Assembly: GCF_024586915.1 (NCBI RefSeq)
Contig: NZ_JANBVS010000003.1
Coordinates: 1-64,000 of the forward strand
Length of the DNA stretch: 64,000 nucleotides
Source of the DNA: Bradyrhizobium sp. SRS-191
GTDB lineage: Bacteria; Pseudomonadota; Alphaproteobacteria; Rhizobiales; Xanthobacteraceae
Direction of reading: 5' to 3'
Under the pieces are notes generated by a model, which did no database searches, had not been told where the DNA came from, and saw only the letters and a program-made list of their open reading frames with translations. This document shows, piece after piece, positions 48,261-57,195 of this stretch. The number at the start of each line of letters is the position of its first letter. The first letter of the stretch is position 1. The position numbers and the translations under genes are program-made.

Positions 48261-49715
48261 TCAGAGGCCGAGGTCGCTCAACAGCTTCGGCCATTTGTGC
48301 GCCCACGGACGCGCTTGCTCGAAAGCGCCGGAGGCGGCGAGCACGGTGCGGTCCGCGAGATGGCGGCCAATGATCTGCATGCCGACGGGAAGGCCGGACT
48401 TGGTGAACCCGGCCGGAATCGTCGCGGCGGGCTGTCCGGTCAGGTTGCAGATGAAGGTGAAGCAGAGCCAGTCGCCGGTCGTGACCATCTTGTCTTCGAT
48501 GATCTCGGGCCCCTGCATGTAGAGCGGGAAAGCCGGGACCGCGAGCGTCGGCGTGATCAGCAGGTCGTAGTTGGCCATAAACCGCCACATGCGGTTGCAG
48601 ACCATCTGCCGCATCATCTTGGCGTCGGTGAACTCCTCCGCCGTCCACTGCCGCTGCAACAATGCAACAAGATGCGGCGACATTTCCTTTTCACGTCCCT
48701 TCATCATCCGGCGCAGGCCGGTGAGATCGGTATCGCCGGCCACGATGGTCCAGAAATGCGGGAACGGATCGTCCCAACCGGGATCGGCGCGCTCGACCGT
48801 GCAGCCGAGATCGGTCTCGAACACGCGCACCGCCTCGGAGACGACGCGACGGACCTCCGGATCGACAGGCGCATAGCCCCAGTCTTCGCTGTAGGCGATG
48901 CGCAGGCCCCTGATGCTCTCCTTCGTGGCATCGACATAGTCGAAGTCGGCCGCCGGGATCGAATAGCGGTCGCGCGGATCTGGTCCGGTGATCACCTTCA
49001 GCATCAGCGCGGAGTCTCCGACGGTGCGGCTCATCGGGCCGACATGCTCGAGCGACTCCCAGCTGGAGACGCCGGGATAGCGTTCGTCGCGGCAGCCGGG
49101 ATACAGCGGCACGCGGCCCATCGAGGCCTTGATGCCGTACAGGCCGCAGAGAGCCGAGGGAATTCGGATCGAGCCGCCGCCGTCGGAGCCGATCGCAAAC
49201 GGCGCGACACCGGACGCGACCGAGGCGCCGGAGCCGGCGCTCGATCCGCCGGACGTCATGTCCAGATTCCAGGGATTGCGCGTCGCCGGAAACACCGGAT
49301 TGTGGCCGACGCCGCTGTAGCCGAATTCCGGCACGTTGGTCTTGCCGATGATGACGGCGCCGGCCGCCTTCAGGCGCTCGACCACGATATCGTCTTCGTC
49401 GGGCACGAAGTCGCGATACAGCGGCGATCCCATCACCGTCAGGATGTCCTTGGTCGCGACCAGATCCTTGATGCCGATCGGCACGCCCGCCAGCAGCCCG
49501 GGGTCTTCGCCGGCCGCGATCTTGGCGTCGACTGCGGCCGCCGCGGCGCGCGCCACCTCCGGCGTCGGCGTGCAGAAGGCGTGGATGTGCGGCTCGAGCT
49601 TGTCCATGCGCCGCAGAACCGCTTCGGTGACCTCGGCGGCGGAGAACGTCTTGTCCTTGACCTTGGCCGCCACCGTGGCGGCGTCCATGCGGCAGATCTC
49701 GTTGTCAGCGCTCAT
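48261..49715 (-). CDS. Amidase-signature hydrolase 2
   Basis: A 484-residue amidase with Lys in GVPIGIKDLV near 95 and the Ser motif in TSGGSSAGSGASVASGVAPFAIGSDGGGSIRIP, giving the Ser-Ser-Lys triad. Full length for the family. I chose MSADNEICRM (49715); the frame continues to 49949 but would overlap the ATPase gene heavily. Start overlaps the DppF stop by 11 bases. Its proximity to the binding protein suggests it cleaves the imported ligand. Confidence 0.94.
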   Translation of the reverse strand: MSADNEICRMDAATVAAKVKDKTFSAAEVTEAVLRRMDKLEPHIHAFCTPTPEVARAAAAAVDAKIAAGEDPGLLAGVPIGIKDLVATKDILTVMGSPLYRDFVPDEDDIVVERLKAAGAVIIGKTNVPEFGYSGVGHNPVFPATRNPWNLDMTSGGSSAGSGASVASGVAPFAIGSDGGGSIRIPSALCGLYGIKASMGRVPLYPGCRDERYPGVSSWESLEHVGPMSRTVGDSALMLKVITGPDPRDRYSIPAADFDYVDATKESIRGLRIAYSEDWGYAPVDPEVRRVVSEAVRVFETDLGCTVERADPGWDDPFPHFWTIVAGDTDLTGLRRMMKGREKEMSPHLVALLQRQWTAEEFTDAKMMRQMVCNRMWRFMANYDLLITPTLAVPAFPLYMQGPEIIEDKMVTTGDWLCFTFICNLTGQPAATIPAGFTKSGLPVGMQIIGRHLADRTVLAASGAFEQARPWAHKWPKLLSDLGL

Positions 49716-50697
49716 CGTGGGCTCCAGCGGGTGAGAGAGCGAAATGGCAGGCGGCGAAATGATCCGGTCCGACCGCGCGCAGCGGCGGCATGGCCTTGGT
49801 GCAGATATCAGCGGCCTTGGGGCAGCGTCCGTAGAAGCGGCAGATGTTGGGATCGGGGTTGATCGGGCTCGCCGGACTGCCATCGAGCCGTGGCCGCGTT
49901 TCACCGCGTCGCGCCGGATCCGGGATCGCGGCCACCAGCGCTTGCGCATAGGGATGACTTGGCGCCGTGAACAGCGCCTCCGCCGGCGCGATCTCGACGA
50001 TCTTGCCGAGATACATCACGACGACGCGTGAGCACAGCAGTCTGACGACGTTGAGATCGTGCGACACGAACAGATAGCTCATCGACAACCGGTCGCGCAG
50101 ATCGTCGAGCAGCCGCAGGATCACGGCCTGCACGGACACGTCGAGCGCCGAGGTCGGCTCATCGAGGATCAGCAGCGAGGGTTCGACGACCACGGCACGC
50201 GCGATGCCGACACGCGCGCGCTGGCCGCCCGAGAGCTGATGCGGATAGCGCTGCAGCAGCTCCTCCGGCAATCCCACCAACGCGGCGGTTGCGCGCACGC
50301 GCTGCTCGATCTCGGCGCTGCTGGTGAGGCCGAGCAGCCGCTTCAAAGGATCGGCGATCGCCTGAAACACGCGGAACGACGGATTGAGGCTTTCGGTGGC
50401 GTCCTGAAACACGACCTGGATGCGCCGCCGGCTCGGCGATGCCGCGAACTTCGTCTGCGTGATCGCGGTCAGATCTTCTCCCTCTAGCAGCACCTGGCCC
50501 GCGGTGGGATCGATGAGACGGCCGAGCAGCCGCACCATGGTAGACTTGCCGCAGCCGGATTCACCGACCAGACCGACGCTTTCTCCGGCCGCGATCGTCA
50601 GGCTGACATCGTCCACCGCATGGAGGCTGACGCCCCTGCCCGCCCGCTTGATCGGGTACAGCTTGGACAACGACCTGGCTTCGAGCAGCACGGTCAT
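49705..50697 (-). CDS. Oligopeptide-type ABC ATPase, DppF-like
   Basis: A 330-residue ABC ATPase with Walker A (GESGCGKST), LSGGQRARVGIARAV, Walker B (LLILDEPTSALDVSVQ) and the oligopeptide C-terminal extension with Cys residues (NICRFYGRCPKAADIC). It works with the DppD-like subunit, whose stop its start overlaps (50694-50697). Confidence 0.96.
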   Translation of the reverse strand: MTVLLEARSLSKLYPIKRAGRGVSLHAVDDVSLTIAAGESVGLVGESGCGKSTMVRLLGRLIDPTAGQVLLEGEDLTAITQTKFAASPSRRRIQVVFQDATESLNPSFRVFQAIADPLKRLLGLTSSAEIEQRVRATAALVGLPEELLQRYPHQLSGGQRARVGIARAVVVEPSLLILDEPTSALDVSVQAVILRLLDDLRDRLSMSYLFVSHDLNVVRLLCSRVVVMYLGKIVEIAPAEALFTAPSHPYAQALVAAIPDPARRGETRPRLDGSPASPINPDPNICRFYGRCPKAADICTKAMPPLRAVGPDHFAACHFALSPAGAHDER

Positions 50698-51656
50698 GAC
50701 AGCGGGTACCGGCAGCGCACGAGGTGCTGAGATGACAGCTCGGTCCAGGGCAGCTCCGCCTCGTCACAGATCGGCTGCCGCCGCTCGCAGCGACCGCTGA
50801 AGCGGCACGGCGGCAAGGCGCCGCGCAGGTCGGGCAGATGGCCGGGAATGGCATTGAGATCGTCGAGCCGCGAGTCCGGCACCGGCGTCGCCGCCAGCAA
50901 TCGCTGTGTATAGGGATGGGCTGGACGCGCCAGCAGCTCTTCGGTCGGCGCGATCTCGACGATATGGCCGGCGTGCATCACGGCGATCCGGTCGCAATAC
51001 TCACCGGCCAGACCGAGATCGTGGGTGATCAGCAAGGTCGACATCTGCGTCGAGCGGCTCATCTCCTTGATCAGATCCATGATCACGGCCTGGGTTGTTA
51101 CATCGAGGCCCGTGGTGGGCTCGTCCGCGATCAGCACCGACGGCGTACAGGCCAGCGCCATCGCGATCATCACGCGCTGGCACATGCCGCCCGAGAGCTC
51201 GAACGGATAGGCCTCGGCGCGGCGTTCGGGATCGGGAATGCGCACGCGCGACAATGCGGCGATCGCCGCCGCCTTGAGCTCGCGCCGAGGCAGCGCGGCA
51301 TGCTCCTGCAGGACGTCCTCGATCTGCTTGCCGACCTTGCGGATCGGATTGAGCGCGGTGCGCGGGCTCTGGAAGATCATCGCCATCTCGCGGCCGCGCA
51401 GCTCGCGCAACGCCTCGGGGCGCGCCGCCAGGAGATCGATGCCGCCCATCGTGATCGCGCCGTTGGTGACCTTCGCGGCCTCGTCGTTGAGGCCCATCAC
51501 GGTGTAGGCGGTGACGGATTTTCCGGAGCCGCTTTCGCCGACGACGCCGACGATCTCGCCGCGGGACACCGACAGGCTTACCCCGTCGAGCGCCCGCACC
51601 ACGCCGTGTCGGGTGCGGAATTCCACCGAGAGATTGTCGATCTCGAGCTGCGCCAT
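50694..51656 (-). CDS. Oligopeptide-type ABC ATPase, DppD-like
   Basis: A 320-residue ABC ATPase starting [18 protein letters not shown]. Walker A (GESGSGKSV), signature [16 protein letters not shown] (Met in place of the usual Gln) and Walker B ([16 protein letters not shown]). The C-terminal Cys region ([14 protein letters not shown]) is typical. The open frame extends to 52412 through the permease gene, but the ATG at 51656 is the conserved start and touches the permease stop (TAATG). Confidence 0.95.
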   Translation of the reverse strand: MAQLEIDNLSVEFRTRHGVVRALDGVSLSVSRGEIVGVVGESGSGKSVTAYTVMGLNDEAAKVTNGAITMGGIDLLAARPEALRELRGREMAMIFQSPRTALNPIRKVGKQIEDVLQEHAALPRRELKAAAIAALSRVRIPDPERRAEAYPFELSGGMCQRVMIAMALACTPSVLIADEPTTGLDVTTQAVIMDLIKEMSRSTQMSTLLITHDLGLAGEYCDRIAVMHAGHIVEIAPTEELLARPAHPYTQRLLAATPVPDSRLDDLNAIPGHLPDLRGALPPCRFSGRCERRQPICDEAELPWTELSSQHLVRCRYPLS

Positions 51657-52507
51657 TACACGCGCTTCCTCGGATCGAGCAGGTCGCGCAGTCCGTCGCC
51701 CAGCATGTTGAAGGAGAACACCGCCAGCACCAGCGCGGCGCCCGGGAACATGAAGGCCCACCACTCGCCTGATATGATGTAGCTGGCGCCCTCGGAGACC
51801 ATGATGCCCCATTCGGGCGTCGGCGGCCGGACGCCGAGCCCGATGAAGGACAGGCCGGCGGCGTTGAGGATCGCCCAGCCCATGTTGAGCGAGGCCTGCA
51901 CCATCATCGGCGGCAGGATATTCGGCACGATGTGATTGAGCAGCACCCGCAGCGGCCCATTGCCGCCCATGCGCGCCGCCTCGACATAGCCGAGCTCGCG
52001 CCGCACGTTGACCTCCGCACGGGCGAAGCGGCAGTAGAACGGCAGGTTGATGATCATCGTCGCGATGATGATGTTGGCGACGCTGTTGCCGAGCGCCACG
52101 ACGATGCCCATGGCGAGCACGAACAGCGGGAACGCCATGATGGTGTCCATCGCGCGGCCGATGATGCGGTCGGTCCAGCCGCCGAAATAGCCGGCCAGCG
52201 AGCCGAGCGCGAGACCGACCACGAAGGACAGCACCACCGCCGAGACGGCCATGCCGAGGTCGAGGCGCGTCGCGACGATGACGCGGCTGAGGATGTCGCG
52301 CCCGAGCGCATCCGTCCCGAAGGGATGCAGGAGGCTGGGGCGCGCGAGCTTGGTGGTGGCGGAGGTGAGCAGCGGATCGTACGGCGCGATCGACGGACCG
52401 AAGATCGCGCACAAGGTCAGCAGCGCCAGGATGATCGCGGCCACCAGCGTGAGGCGATTTTCGCCGAACGCATAGCCGGTGTTGCGGGCGAACGTGGTGA
52501 GGCTCAT
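51656..52507 (-). CDS. Oligopeptide-type ABC permease, DppC-like
   Basis: A 283-residue permease with N-terminal helix (NRLTLVAAIILALLTLCAIF), a periplasmic segment (LLHPFGTDALGRDILSRVI) and the EAA loop (YVEAARMGGNGPLRVLLNHIVPN). It pairs with the DppB-like subunit, which ends 3 bases before its start. Confidence 0.95.
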   Translation of the reverse strand: MSLTTFARNTGYAFGENRLTLVAAIILALLTLCAIFGPSIAPYDPLLTSATTKLARPSLLHPFGTDALGRDILSRVIVATRLDLGMAVSAVVLSFVVGLALGSLAGYFGGWTDRIIGRAMDTIMAFPLFVLAMGIVVALGNSVANIIIATMIINLPFYCRFARAEVNVRRELGYVEAARMGGNGPLRVLLNHIVPNILPPMMVQASLNMGWAILNAAGLSFIGLGVRPPTPEWGIMVSEGASYIISGEWWAFMFPGAALVLAVFSFNMLGDGLRDLLDPRKRV

Positions 52508-52510
52508 CGC

Positions 52511-53524
52511 TCAGCCCTCGAACCGGACGCGTGGATCGACCAGCGTCGCGAACACGTCGACCAGGAGATTCAAGAGCACGTAGAGCACGGCCATCATCAG
52601 CACGAAGCCCTGGACCGCCGCATAGTCGGAAGCGATGACGGCAGCCACCGCATAGGCGCCGACGCCCTGCCAGCCGAACACCTGCTCGATCAGGACGTTC
52701 GATCCGATCAGGAAGGAGAACACCATGCCGAGCACGCTCGAGACCGGCAGCAGCACGTTGCGGAAGGCGTAAGCCATCAGGATCTTGCGCACCGGCAGGC
52801 CGCTGGCGCGCGCCGTGCGGATGAAGTCGCTACTCAGCGCCTCAAGCATCGCGGCGCGCGTGATCCGCGCGATCGGGGCCAGCGCGAACAGGCCGAGCGA
52901 GATCGCGGGCAAAATCAGCTGAGCCAATGACGCGCGCAACACCGGCCAATCGCCGGCAATGGCGGCGTCGATGGTATAGGCGCCGGTGACACGGGGCGGC
53001 GGCGAGAAGGCGATCTCGTCGAGCCGGCCGAGCGGCTGCGGCGCCCAGCCGAGGAGGAAGTAGAAGACGTAGACGAACAGCAAACCGACGAAGAAGGTCG
53101 GAAAAGCGGCGCTGACGGTGACCACCGCGCGGCAGGCATGATCGACGCCGCCATTGATGCGGGTTGCTGCCCACACCCCCATCGGGATGGCGATGCCGAT
53201 CGCGAACAGCAGCGCAAAGGACGACAACTCCAGCGATGCGGGCAACCGTTCGAGCAGATCGGTCAGCACCGGCTGGCCGGTCGTGAGCGAGCGGCCGAGA
53301 TTGCCGTGCGCGAGGTCGGCGATGTAGCTCACAAACTGCACCGGCAGCGGACGGTCGAGGCCCAGCGTGGCGCGAATGCTGGCGATCGACGCGGCATTCG
53401 CCGCAGGCCCGGCGAAGAACGCCGCGGGATCTCCCGGCAAAGCGCGCGAGATGAAGAAGGTGAGAACGACGACGCCCACCAGACTTGGGATGGTGCCCAG
53501 CAGTCGTTTCCAAACGAAAGCCAT
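52511..53524 (-). CDS. Oligopeptide-type ABC permease, DppB-like
   Basis: A 337-residue permease starting MAFVWKRLLGTIPSLVGVVVLTFFISRALPGDPA, the typical DppB opening, with EAA loop (DFIRTARASGLPVRKILMAYAFRN). The frame continues to 53626; ATG at 53542 (MAGAAL) is also possible. It heads the eight-gene operon dppBCDF-amidase-binding protein-amidase-glcG-like. Confidence 0.94.
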   Translation of the reverse strand: MAFVWKRLLGTIPSLVGVVVLTFFISRALPGDPAAFFAGPAANAASIASIRATLGLDRPLPVQFVSYIADLAHGNLGRSLTTGQPVLTDLLERLPASLELSSFALLFAIGIAIPMGVWAATRINGGVDHACRAVVTVSAAFPTFFVGLLFVYVFYFLLGWAPQPLGRLDEIAFSPPPRVTGAYTIDAAIAGDWPVLRASLAQLILPAISLGLFALAPIARITRAAMLEALSSDFIRTARASGLPVRKILMAYAFRNVLLPVSSVLGMVFSFLIGSNVLIEQVFGWQGVGAYAVAAVIASDYAAVQGFVLMMAVLYVLLNLLVDVFATLVDPRVRFEG

Positions 53525-53871
53525 CAGCGCTGCGCCTGCCATCAGTCGCTGATGGCAGCGGCTAACGCCGCGCGCATCAGCGGGTGAGGCCCCATCGACA
53601 GGTCGACGCAGCCAGGGGCACGGCATGCATCACAGTCATGTTGACCTTCAAAGCAAGCGCTATGCCACGGGTCACAGAGACCCCTTGAATTATAGGGTCT
53701 GCGGAACTTGGCTTGTTGCGGCCCGAAAAGCGGCCCCAGAGCTAGCGCGAAACATGCTGGTTCCAGGCGGGCCTGCAAGTGTTCTAGCCACATGCATGAA
53801 ATTCATGCACAGGCAGCCGATGGCTCAGCCGCGACGATCGCGACAATCTCGGAGATGGAGACAGCGGGACT
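53525..53871. other. Intergenic region between the XRE regulator and the Dpp-type operon
   Basis: 347 bases without a gene. It holds the perfect 17-base palindrome (listed separately) and presumably the Dpp-type operon promoter. Short ORFs here look noncoding. Confidence 0.6.
53793..53809. promoter_or_regulatory. Perfect palindrome, candidate XRE regulator site upstream of dppB
   Basis: TGCATGAA-A-TTCATGCA is a perfect 8-bp inverted repeat with a one-base centre, 269 bases before dppB and 63 bases past the XRE-cupin gene stop. A related sequence lies before the regulator gene itself, matching at 12 of 17 positions. Confidence 0.6.
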
Positions 53872-54447
53872 TCAGTGAACCTGGGGGGTGTTGACCCAGA
53901 CGATCCGCGCCTCGTCGGATCCGACGTTGCGATAGCTGTTGGTCAGGTACGCCTTGAAGAAGAAGGAATCGCCGGCGGTCATGAGATAGGTCGTATCATC
54001 GATGGTGAGTTCGATGGTTCCGGAGATGAGATAACCGACGGCTTCGCCCTGATGAGTAATGAGATCGACCTTCTCACCGCCGGGAGCCACGACGTGGATG
54101 TTCGCTTCGAGCAGGTTTCCGGCGGCCACGGGCACCAGACGCTCATACACGACGCCCTTGCCGCCGCGCAGCGCATCGACCGGCACCTTCATCCGCTCCT
54201 CGGGCTTCTGCACCAGCTTGTAGTCGTCGACCCTCAAACCGAAGAACGAGGCCATGTCGCGGTCGAGCGCGTGGACCATCTTGTCGAGCATCGGCAGCGA
54301 CGGCATCACCTTGCCCGCCTCGATCTTGGAAATCATGCTCTCGTCGCAGCCGACGACCTGCGCCAGATCGCGCATCCGCATCCCCTTGGACAAGCGGGCG
54401 CGCCGGAGCCGCGGGCCAATGTTCAATGCGTTCGGTTCAGAGCTCAC
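53872..54447 (-). CDS. XRE-cupin transcriptional regulator (PuuR-like architecture)
   Basis: A 191-residue protein with an N-terminal XRE helix-turn-helix (about 12-66: LRRARLSKGMRMRDLAQVVG, ESMISKIEAGKVMPS) and a C-terminal cupin (about 115-185: HQGEAVGYLISGTIELTIDD...TAGDSFFF). Regulators of this layout sense small metabolites and control nearby amine, amide or polyamine catabolic genes. It lies between the DUF1989 genes and the Dpp-type operon, both on the same strand, and has candidate sites on both sides. Confidence 0.94.
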   Translation of the reverse strand: MSSEPNALNIGPRLRRARLSKGMRMRDLAQVVGCDESMISKIEAGKVMPSLPMLDKMVHALDRDMASFFGLRVDDYKLVQKPEERMKVPVDALRGGKGVVYERLVPVAAGNLLEANIHVVAPGGEKVDLITHQGEAVGYLISGTIELTIDDTTYLMTAGDSFFFKAYLTNSYRNVGSDEARIVWVNTPQVH

Positions 54448-54483
54448 GGACCAGTCCCAAAAGGGGTTCCATCACCGACTTTA

Positions 54484-54500
54484 TGCATAACATTCACGTG
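54484..54500. promoter_or_regulatory. Candidate autoregulatory site before the XRE-cupin gene
   Basis: TGCATAACATTCACGTG agrees with the perfect palindrome at 53793-53809 in 12 of 17 positions, keeping one half-site (TGCAT...ATTCA). It lies 37 bases before the XRE-cupin ATG, a typical position for autoregulation. Confidence 0.45.
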
Positions 54501-54705
54501 ATTTACCAGCATCTGCTGGCAACGGGGAGGCGAAGGAGGCGGCCAACTCTCCTCGCGCGGCGCCTCCAGCCGCCGGCGTTCCCGTTACGCCGTTGCGCCG
54601 CATAGGCCGACGCCTGCTCTGTCGCTGCTATCACCTGCGCGACGAGGCGGAGTTGAGCCTCTCTGGCTCGCTGCCAACATCGATCAGATGGACCTGCAGG
54701 CGGAC

Positions 54706-55347
54706 TTAAAGGCTCGCGGCTGCAGACGTCTCCCTGATCTCGACGCGGATTGGGGTCGGATCGAAGCCGTTGCAGGGGTTGTTGACCTGCGGGCAGTTCG
54801 AGATCACGAACAGCAAATCCATCTCGGCGGTCACGTCGACGTAGTTGCCCGGCACCGAGGGGCCGTCCAGCACGGTGAAATTGCCCGTGGGCTCGATCGG
54901 CACGTTCATGAAGAAATTCAGGTTGGAGACGATGTCGCGCTTGGTCAGGCCATGCCGCGACAGCTCCAGGATGAAGTTCTCGCGGCAGGCATGCAGGTAG
55001 CGCGTCGCCTCGCCGAAGCGCACGGCGTTGCTCTCGCAGGAACAGCAGCCCGCCGAGGTGTCGTGGCGGCCGCAGGTATCTGCCGTGATCCGCGCCATCA
55101 CCCGGCCACGGTTGGAAATCAGCCGCGTCCCGAGCTCGAGATAGGCCGAATCCTGGACACGCAGCGTATCCTGCGCGCTGTAGCGTTCGGCGGTATCATC
55201 GGCCACGTACATCAGTGCGTCCACCGCCTGCTCGCCCTCGCTGTCGATGATGCGCAGTGTCTGGCCCTTCTTCAGCACCCGCGACCAGGGCTGCTCGGCA
55301 GGAATATCGAAGGCGTAAACGATCGAGGCCGGATCGGTCGATGACAT
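54706..55347 (-). CDS. DUF1989 protein, urea carboxylase-associated protein 2 (UAAP2/CgdAB family)
   Basis: A 213-residue DUF1989 protein beginning MSSTDPASIVYAFDIPAEQPW. It carries the Cys/His cluster RHDTSAGCCSCES, probably metal-binding, and GEATRYLHACRENF. Relatives paired with UAAP1 form carboxyguanidine deiminase CgdAB beside guanidine carboxylase. Neither guanidine/urea carboxylase nor allophanate hydrolase is in the window, so the true substrate here is open. 11 bases after the UAAP1-type gene. Confidence 0.9.
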   Translation of the reverse strand: MSSTDPASIVYAFDIPAEQPWSRVLKKGQTLRIIDSEGEQAVDALMYVADDTAERYSAQDTLRVQDSAYLELGTRLISNRGRVMARITADTCGRHDTSAGCCSCESNAVRFGEATRYLHACRENFILELSRHGLTKRDIVSNLNFFMNVPIEPTGNFTVLDGPSVPGNYVDVTAEMDLLFVISNCPQVNNPCNGFDPTPIRVEIRETSAAASL

Positions 55348-55358
55348 GATCGTGCTCC

Positions 55359-56168
55359 TCAGGCGAACAGCTGATCAGTGAAGGCGTAGGCGCGTACCGC
55401 TTCCGGCGACGCTGTGCGGCAGACGTCGTCCGCTGTGGGCGGCGGCAAGCGGTGGCGGATCAGCGTGACCGGGGCGGTCGCCGCCGGCCGCGCCGGGTCG
55501 AGCGGATGGGCACAGTTGGAGACCGCGACGATCAGGTTCATCTCGGCGCGCAGATCGACGAAATCGCCGGCGCGCTTGCGCGCGTCGTGCCAGACGAAGC
55601 GTCCCGTCGTATCCGTTGTCACGGGAGCAAAGAAGGTCACGCACGGCGGGATGTCGCGCACGCCCAGTCCGATCTTGGCAGCGGCGGAGATGAAGTTCGC
55701 CTGCGTGTTGCGCGTCACCTCGCCATAGGCCGAAAGCGTCGAGTCCGCGGTCGAGCCGCCGACGAGAAGATCATGCGCGCCGGAGGTATCCTCGATCACC
55801 GACAGCAGCACCCGTCCCATGTCCGACAAGATCATGCGGCCTTTCGAGAGTGCTGCGCTCCACTGCACCTTCACCGTGTCGGCGCAGTTGATCCGCTCGC
55901 TCGAATCCTCGCTGCGCCACGCCAGCAGCGACACGCTCGAACGCCCGTGATCATCGATGATGCGCAGCGCCTCGCCGCGCGAGAGCCGCACCGTCGTGTG
56001 CCAGCCGGGCGGAACCTGCTCGGTCTGGATAGTCGCGTCGGTTGCAATCGGCGCGCCGTCGAGCGGCGTCGGCAGCGGCAGCTGCTTCAGCTCCTGCCCC
56101 GCCGCGCGCAGCTCCTCATAGCGGCGGCGGTTGGCCGCGGCCCGCTCGGCCTTGCTTCCTCCGCTCAT
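55359..56168 (-). CDS. DUF1989 protein, urea carboxylase-associated protein 1 (UAAP1-like)
   Basis: A 269-residue DUF1989 protein with an N-terminal charged helix (SKAERAAANRRRYEELRAAG) typical of UAAP1. In the position of the UAAP2 Cys/His cluster it has GAHDLLVGGSTADST: the His-Asp remains but no Cys follows, suggesting a non-metal-binding partner subunit. Start ATG (56168) overlaps the stop of the third DUF1989 gene. The likely partner is the UAAP2-type protein next to it. Confidence 0.9.
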   Translation of the reverse strand: MSGGSKAERAAANRRRYEELRAAGQELKQLPLPTPLDGAPIATDATIQTEQVPPGWHTTVRLSRGEALRIIDDHGRSSVSLLAWRSEDSSERINCADTVKVQWSAALSKGRMILSDMGRVLLSVIEDTSGAHDLLVGGSTADSTLSAYGEVTRNTQANFISAAAKIGLGVRDIPPCVTFFAPVTTDTTGRFVWHDARKRAGDFVDLRAEMNLIVAVSNCAHPLDPARPAATAPVTLIRHRLPPPTADDVCRTASPEAVRAYAFTDQLFA

Positions 56169-56767
56169 GCTGATGTCACCGTGAAATGCGCCTCGACCGG
56201 CTTCCCGGCCTTGCCGTTGATCGGCAGGATGTCCTGCGGACAGGCGGAGAATGCGATCACCAGATCCATCTCCGCGCGCAGGCACACATGGCCGCCGGGC
56301 ACGGGACGCGGCGGCGCGGCGAAGCCGAGCGTGCCCTCGGCATCCCACGGAATGTTCATGAACAGGTTGAGCGGGCTCGGCACCTCCGGCGGCGTCAGGC
56401 CGAGCTCGGCCATGCCGGCAAACAGATTGTCGGTGCAATTGTCGTGGTGGCCCTGATGTCCGAGGAACGCATAACGATAGCGGTCGCAGGCTGCGATCAG
56501 CGTGTCGTGAATGCCGCCCGAGGTGTCCTCGATCAAGGTCAGGATCGGCCGGCGCATGTTAGTCCGGAGCACGTCGCCCGGCCGCGGCACCAAATGCAGC
56601 GAATGCGCCCGCGTGTGCTCGTTCGACATGAACTCGGAGAGGTCGGCGCGATTGAAGGCCCAGGTGTCGACCACCTGCTCGCCGTGGGTGTTGATCACGG
56701 TGACCACCTGGCCGGCCGCAACGAAGGCCGCCTTGCCGCGCCGGGCCGGAATCTCGATCGGATCCAT
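56165..56767 (-). CDS. Third DUF1989 protein
   Basis: A 200-residue stand-alone DUF1989 protein (MDPIEIPARRGKAAF...). It has GGIHDTLIAACD and GHQGHHDNCTDN, a different metal-ligand-like pattern from its two neighbours, and PSPLNLFMNIPW. I chose ATG 56767; the open frame runs to 57661 through ridA and the ATPase gene and is not real there. The gene follows ridA by 11 bases and overlaps the UAAP1-type gene by 4 bases. Function unknown; a hydrolase or deiminase is plausible. Confidence 0.88.
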   Translation of the reverse strand: MDPIEIPARRGKAAFVAAGQVVTVINTHGEQVVDTWAFNRADLSEFMSNEHTRAHSLHLVPRPGDVLRTNMRRPILTLIEDTSGGIHDTLIAACDRYRYAFLGHQGHHDNCTDNLFAGMAELGLTPPEVPSPLNLFMNIPWDAEGTLGFAAPPRPVPGGHVCLRAEMDLVIAFSACPQDILPINGKAGKPVEAHFTVTSA

Positions 56768-56778
56768 CGCTCTCTCCC

Positions 56779-57171
56779 TCATGGCTTGTAGGCGACCATG
56801 TCGATCTCGACGATGCCGCCGCGCGCCAGATCGCAGACGCCGATCGTGGTGCGGCCCGGCCGATGCGCATCGTCGAAATGGCTCGAGAAGATCGCGTTCA
56901 TCGGCGCGTAGTCGCGCTTGAAATCGGTCAGGTAGATGCGGGCGAACACGACGTTCGCAAAGCTCATGCCGCAGCCCTTCAGCACGCGCGCGAGATTGTC
57001 CATTACCTTGCGGGTCTGCGCCTCGATGCCATCGGGCAGCGGCAGCGCGTCGTCGTCGGGATCGGTCGCGAGCTGGCCGGTGACGAACAGGAACGGACCT
57101 GCCTGCACCGCATGACTGTAGGGCGTGACCGGCTTTGGCGCGTCGGGGAGGAGATGATAGATCGGATCCAT
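56779..57171 (-). CDS. RidA-family protein
   Basis: A 130-residue YjgF/YER057c/UK114-family protein (FLFVTGQLATD, NLARVLKGCGMSFANVVFARIYLTDF, GRTTIGVCDLARGGIVEIDMVAY). RidA deaminates reactive enamine/imine intermediates; paralogues in catabolic operons (e.g. RutC) work on pathway intermediates. The conserved Arg near 118 of classical RidA (R in PARxxV) is not in the usual context: GGIVEIDM follows the Ala-Arg. Lies between ABC ATPase and DUF1989 genes. Confidence 0.93.
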   Translation of the reverse strand: MDPIYHLLPDAPKPVTPYSHAVQAGPFLFVTGQLATDPDDDALPLPDGIEAQTRKVMDNLARVLKGCGMSFANVVFARIYLTDFKRDYAPMNAIFSSHFDDAHRPGRTTIGVCDLARGGIVEIDMVAYKP

Positions 57172-57195
57172 GGCGTGTCCTCGCTGTTCTCTTGA

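Noticed and set aside
54448..54705. Possible guanidine riboswitch near the DUF1989 genes
   Set aside because: I looked for conserved riboswitch motifs before the UAAP-type genes and saw none; the genes are also internal to an operon read from upstream.
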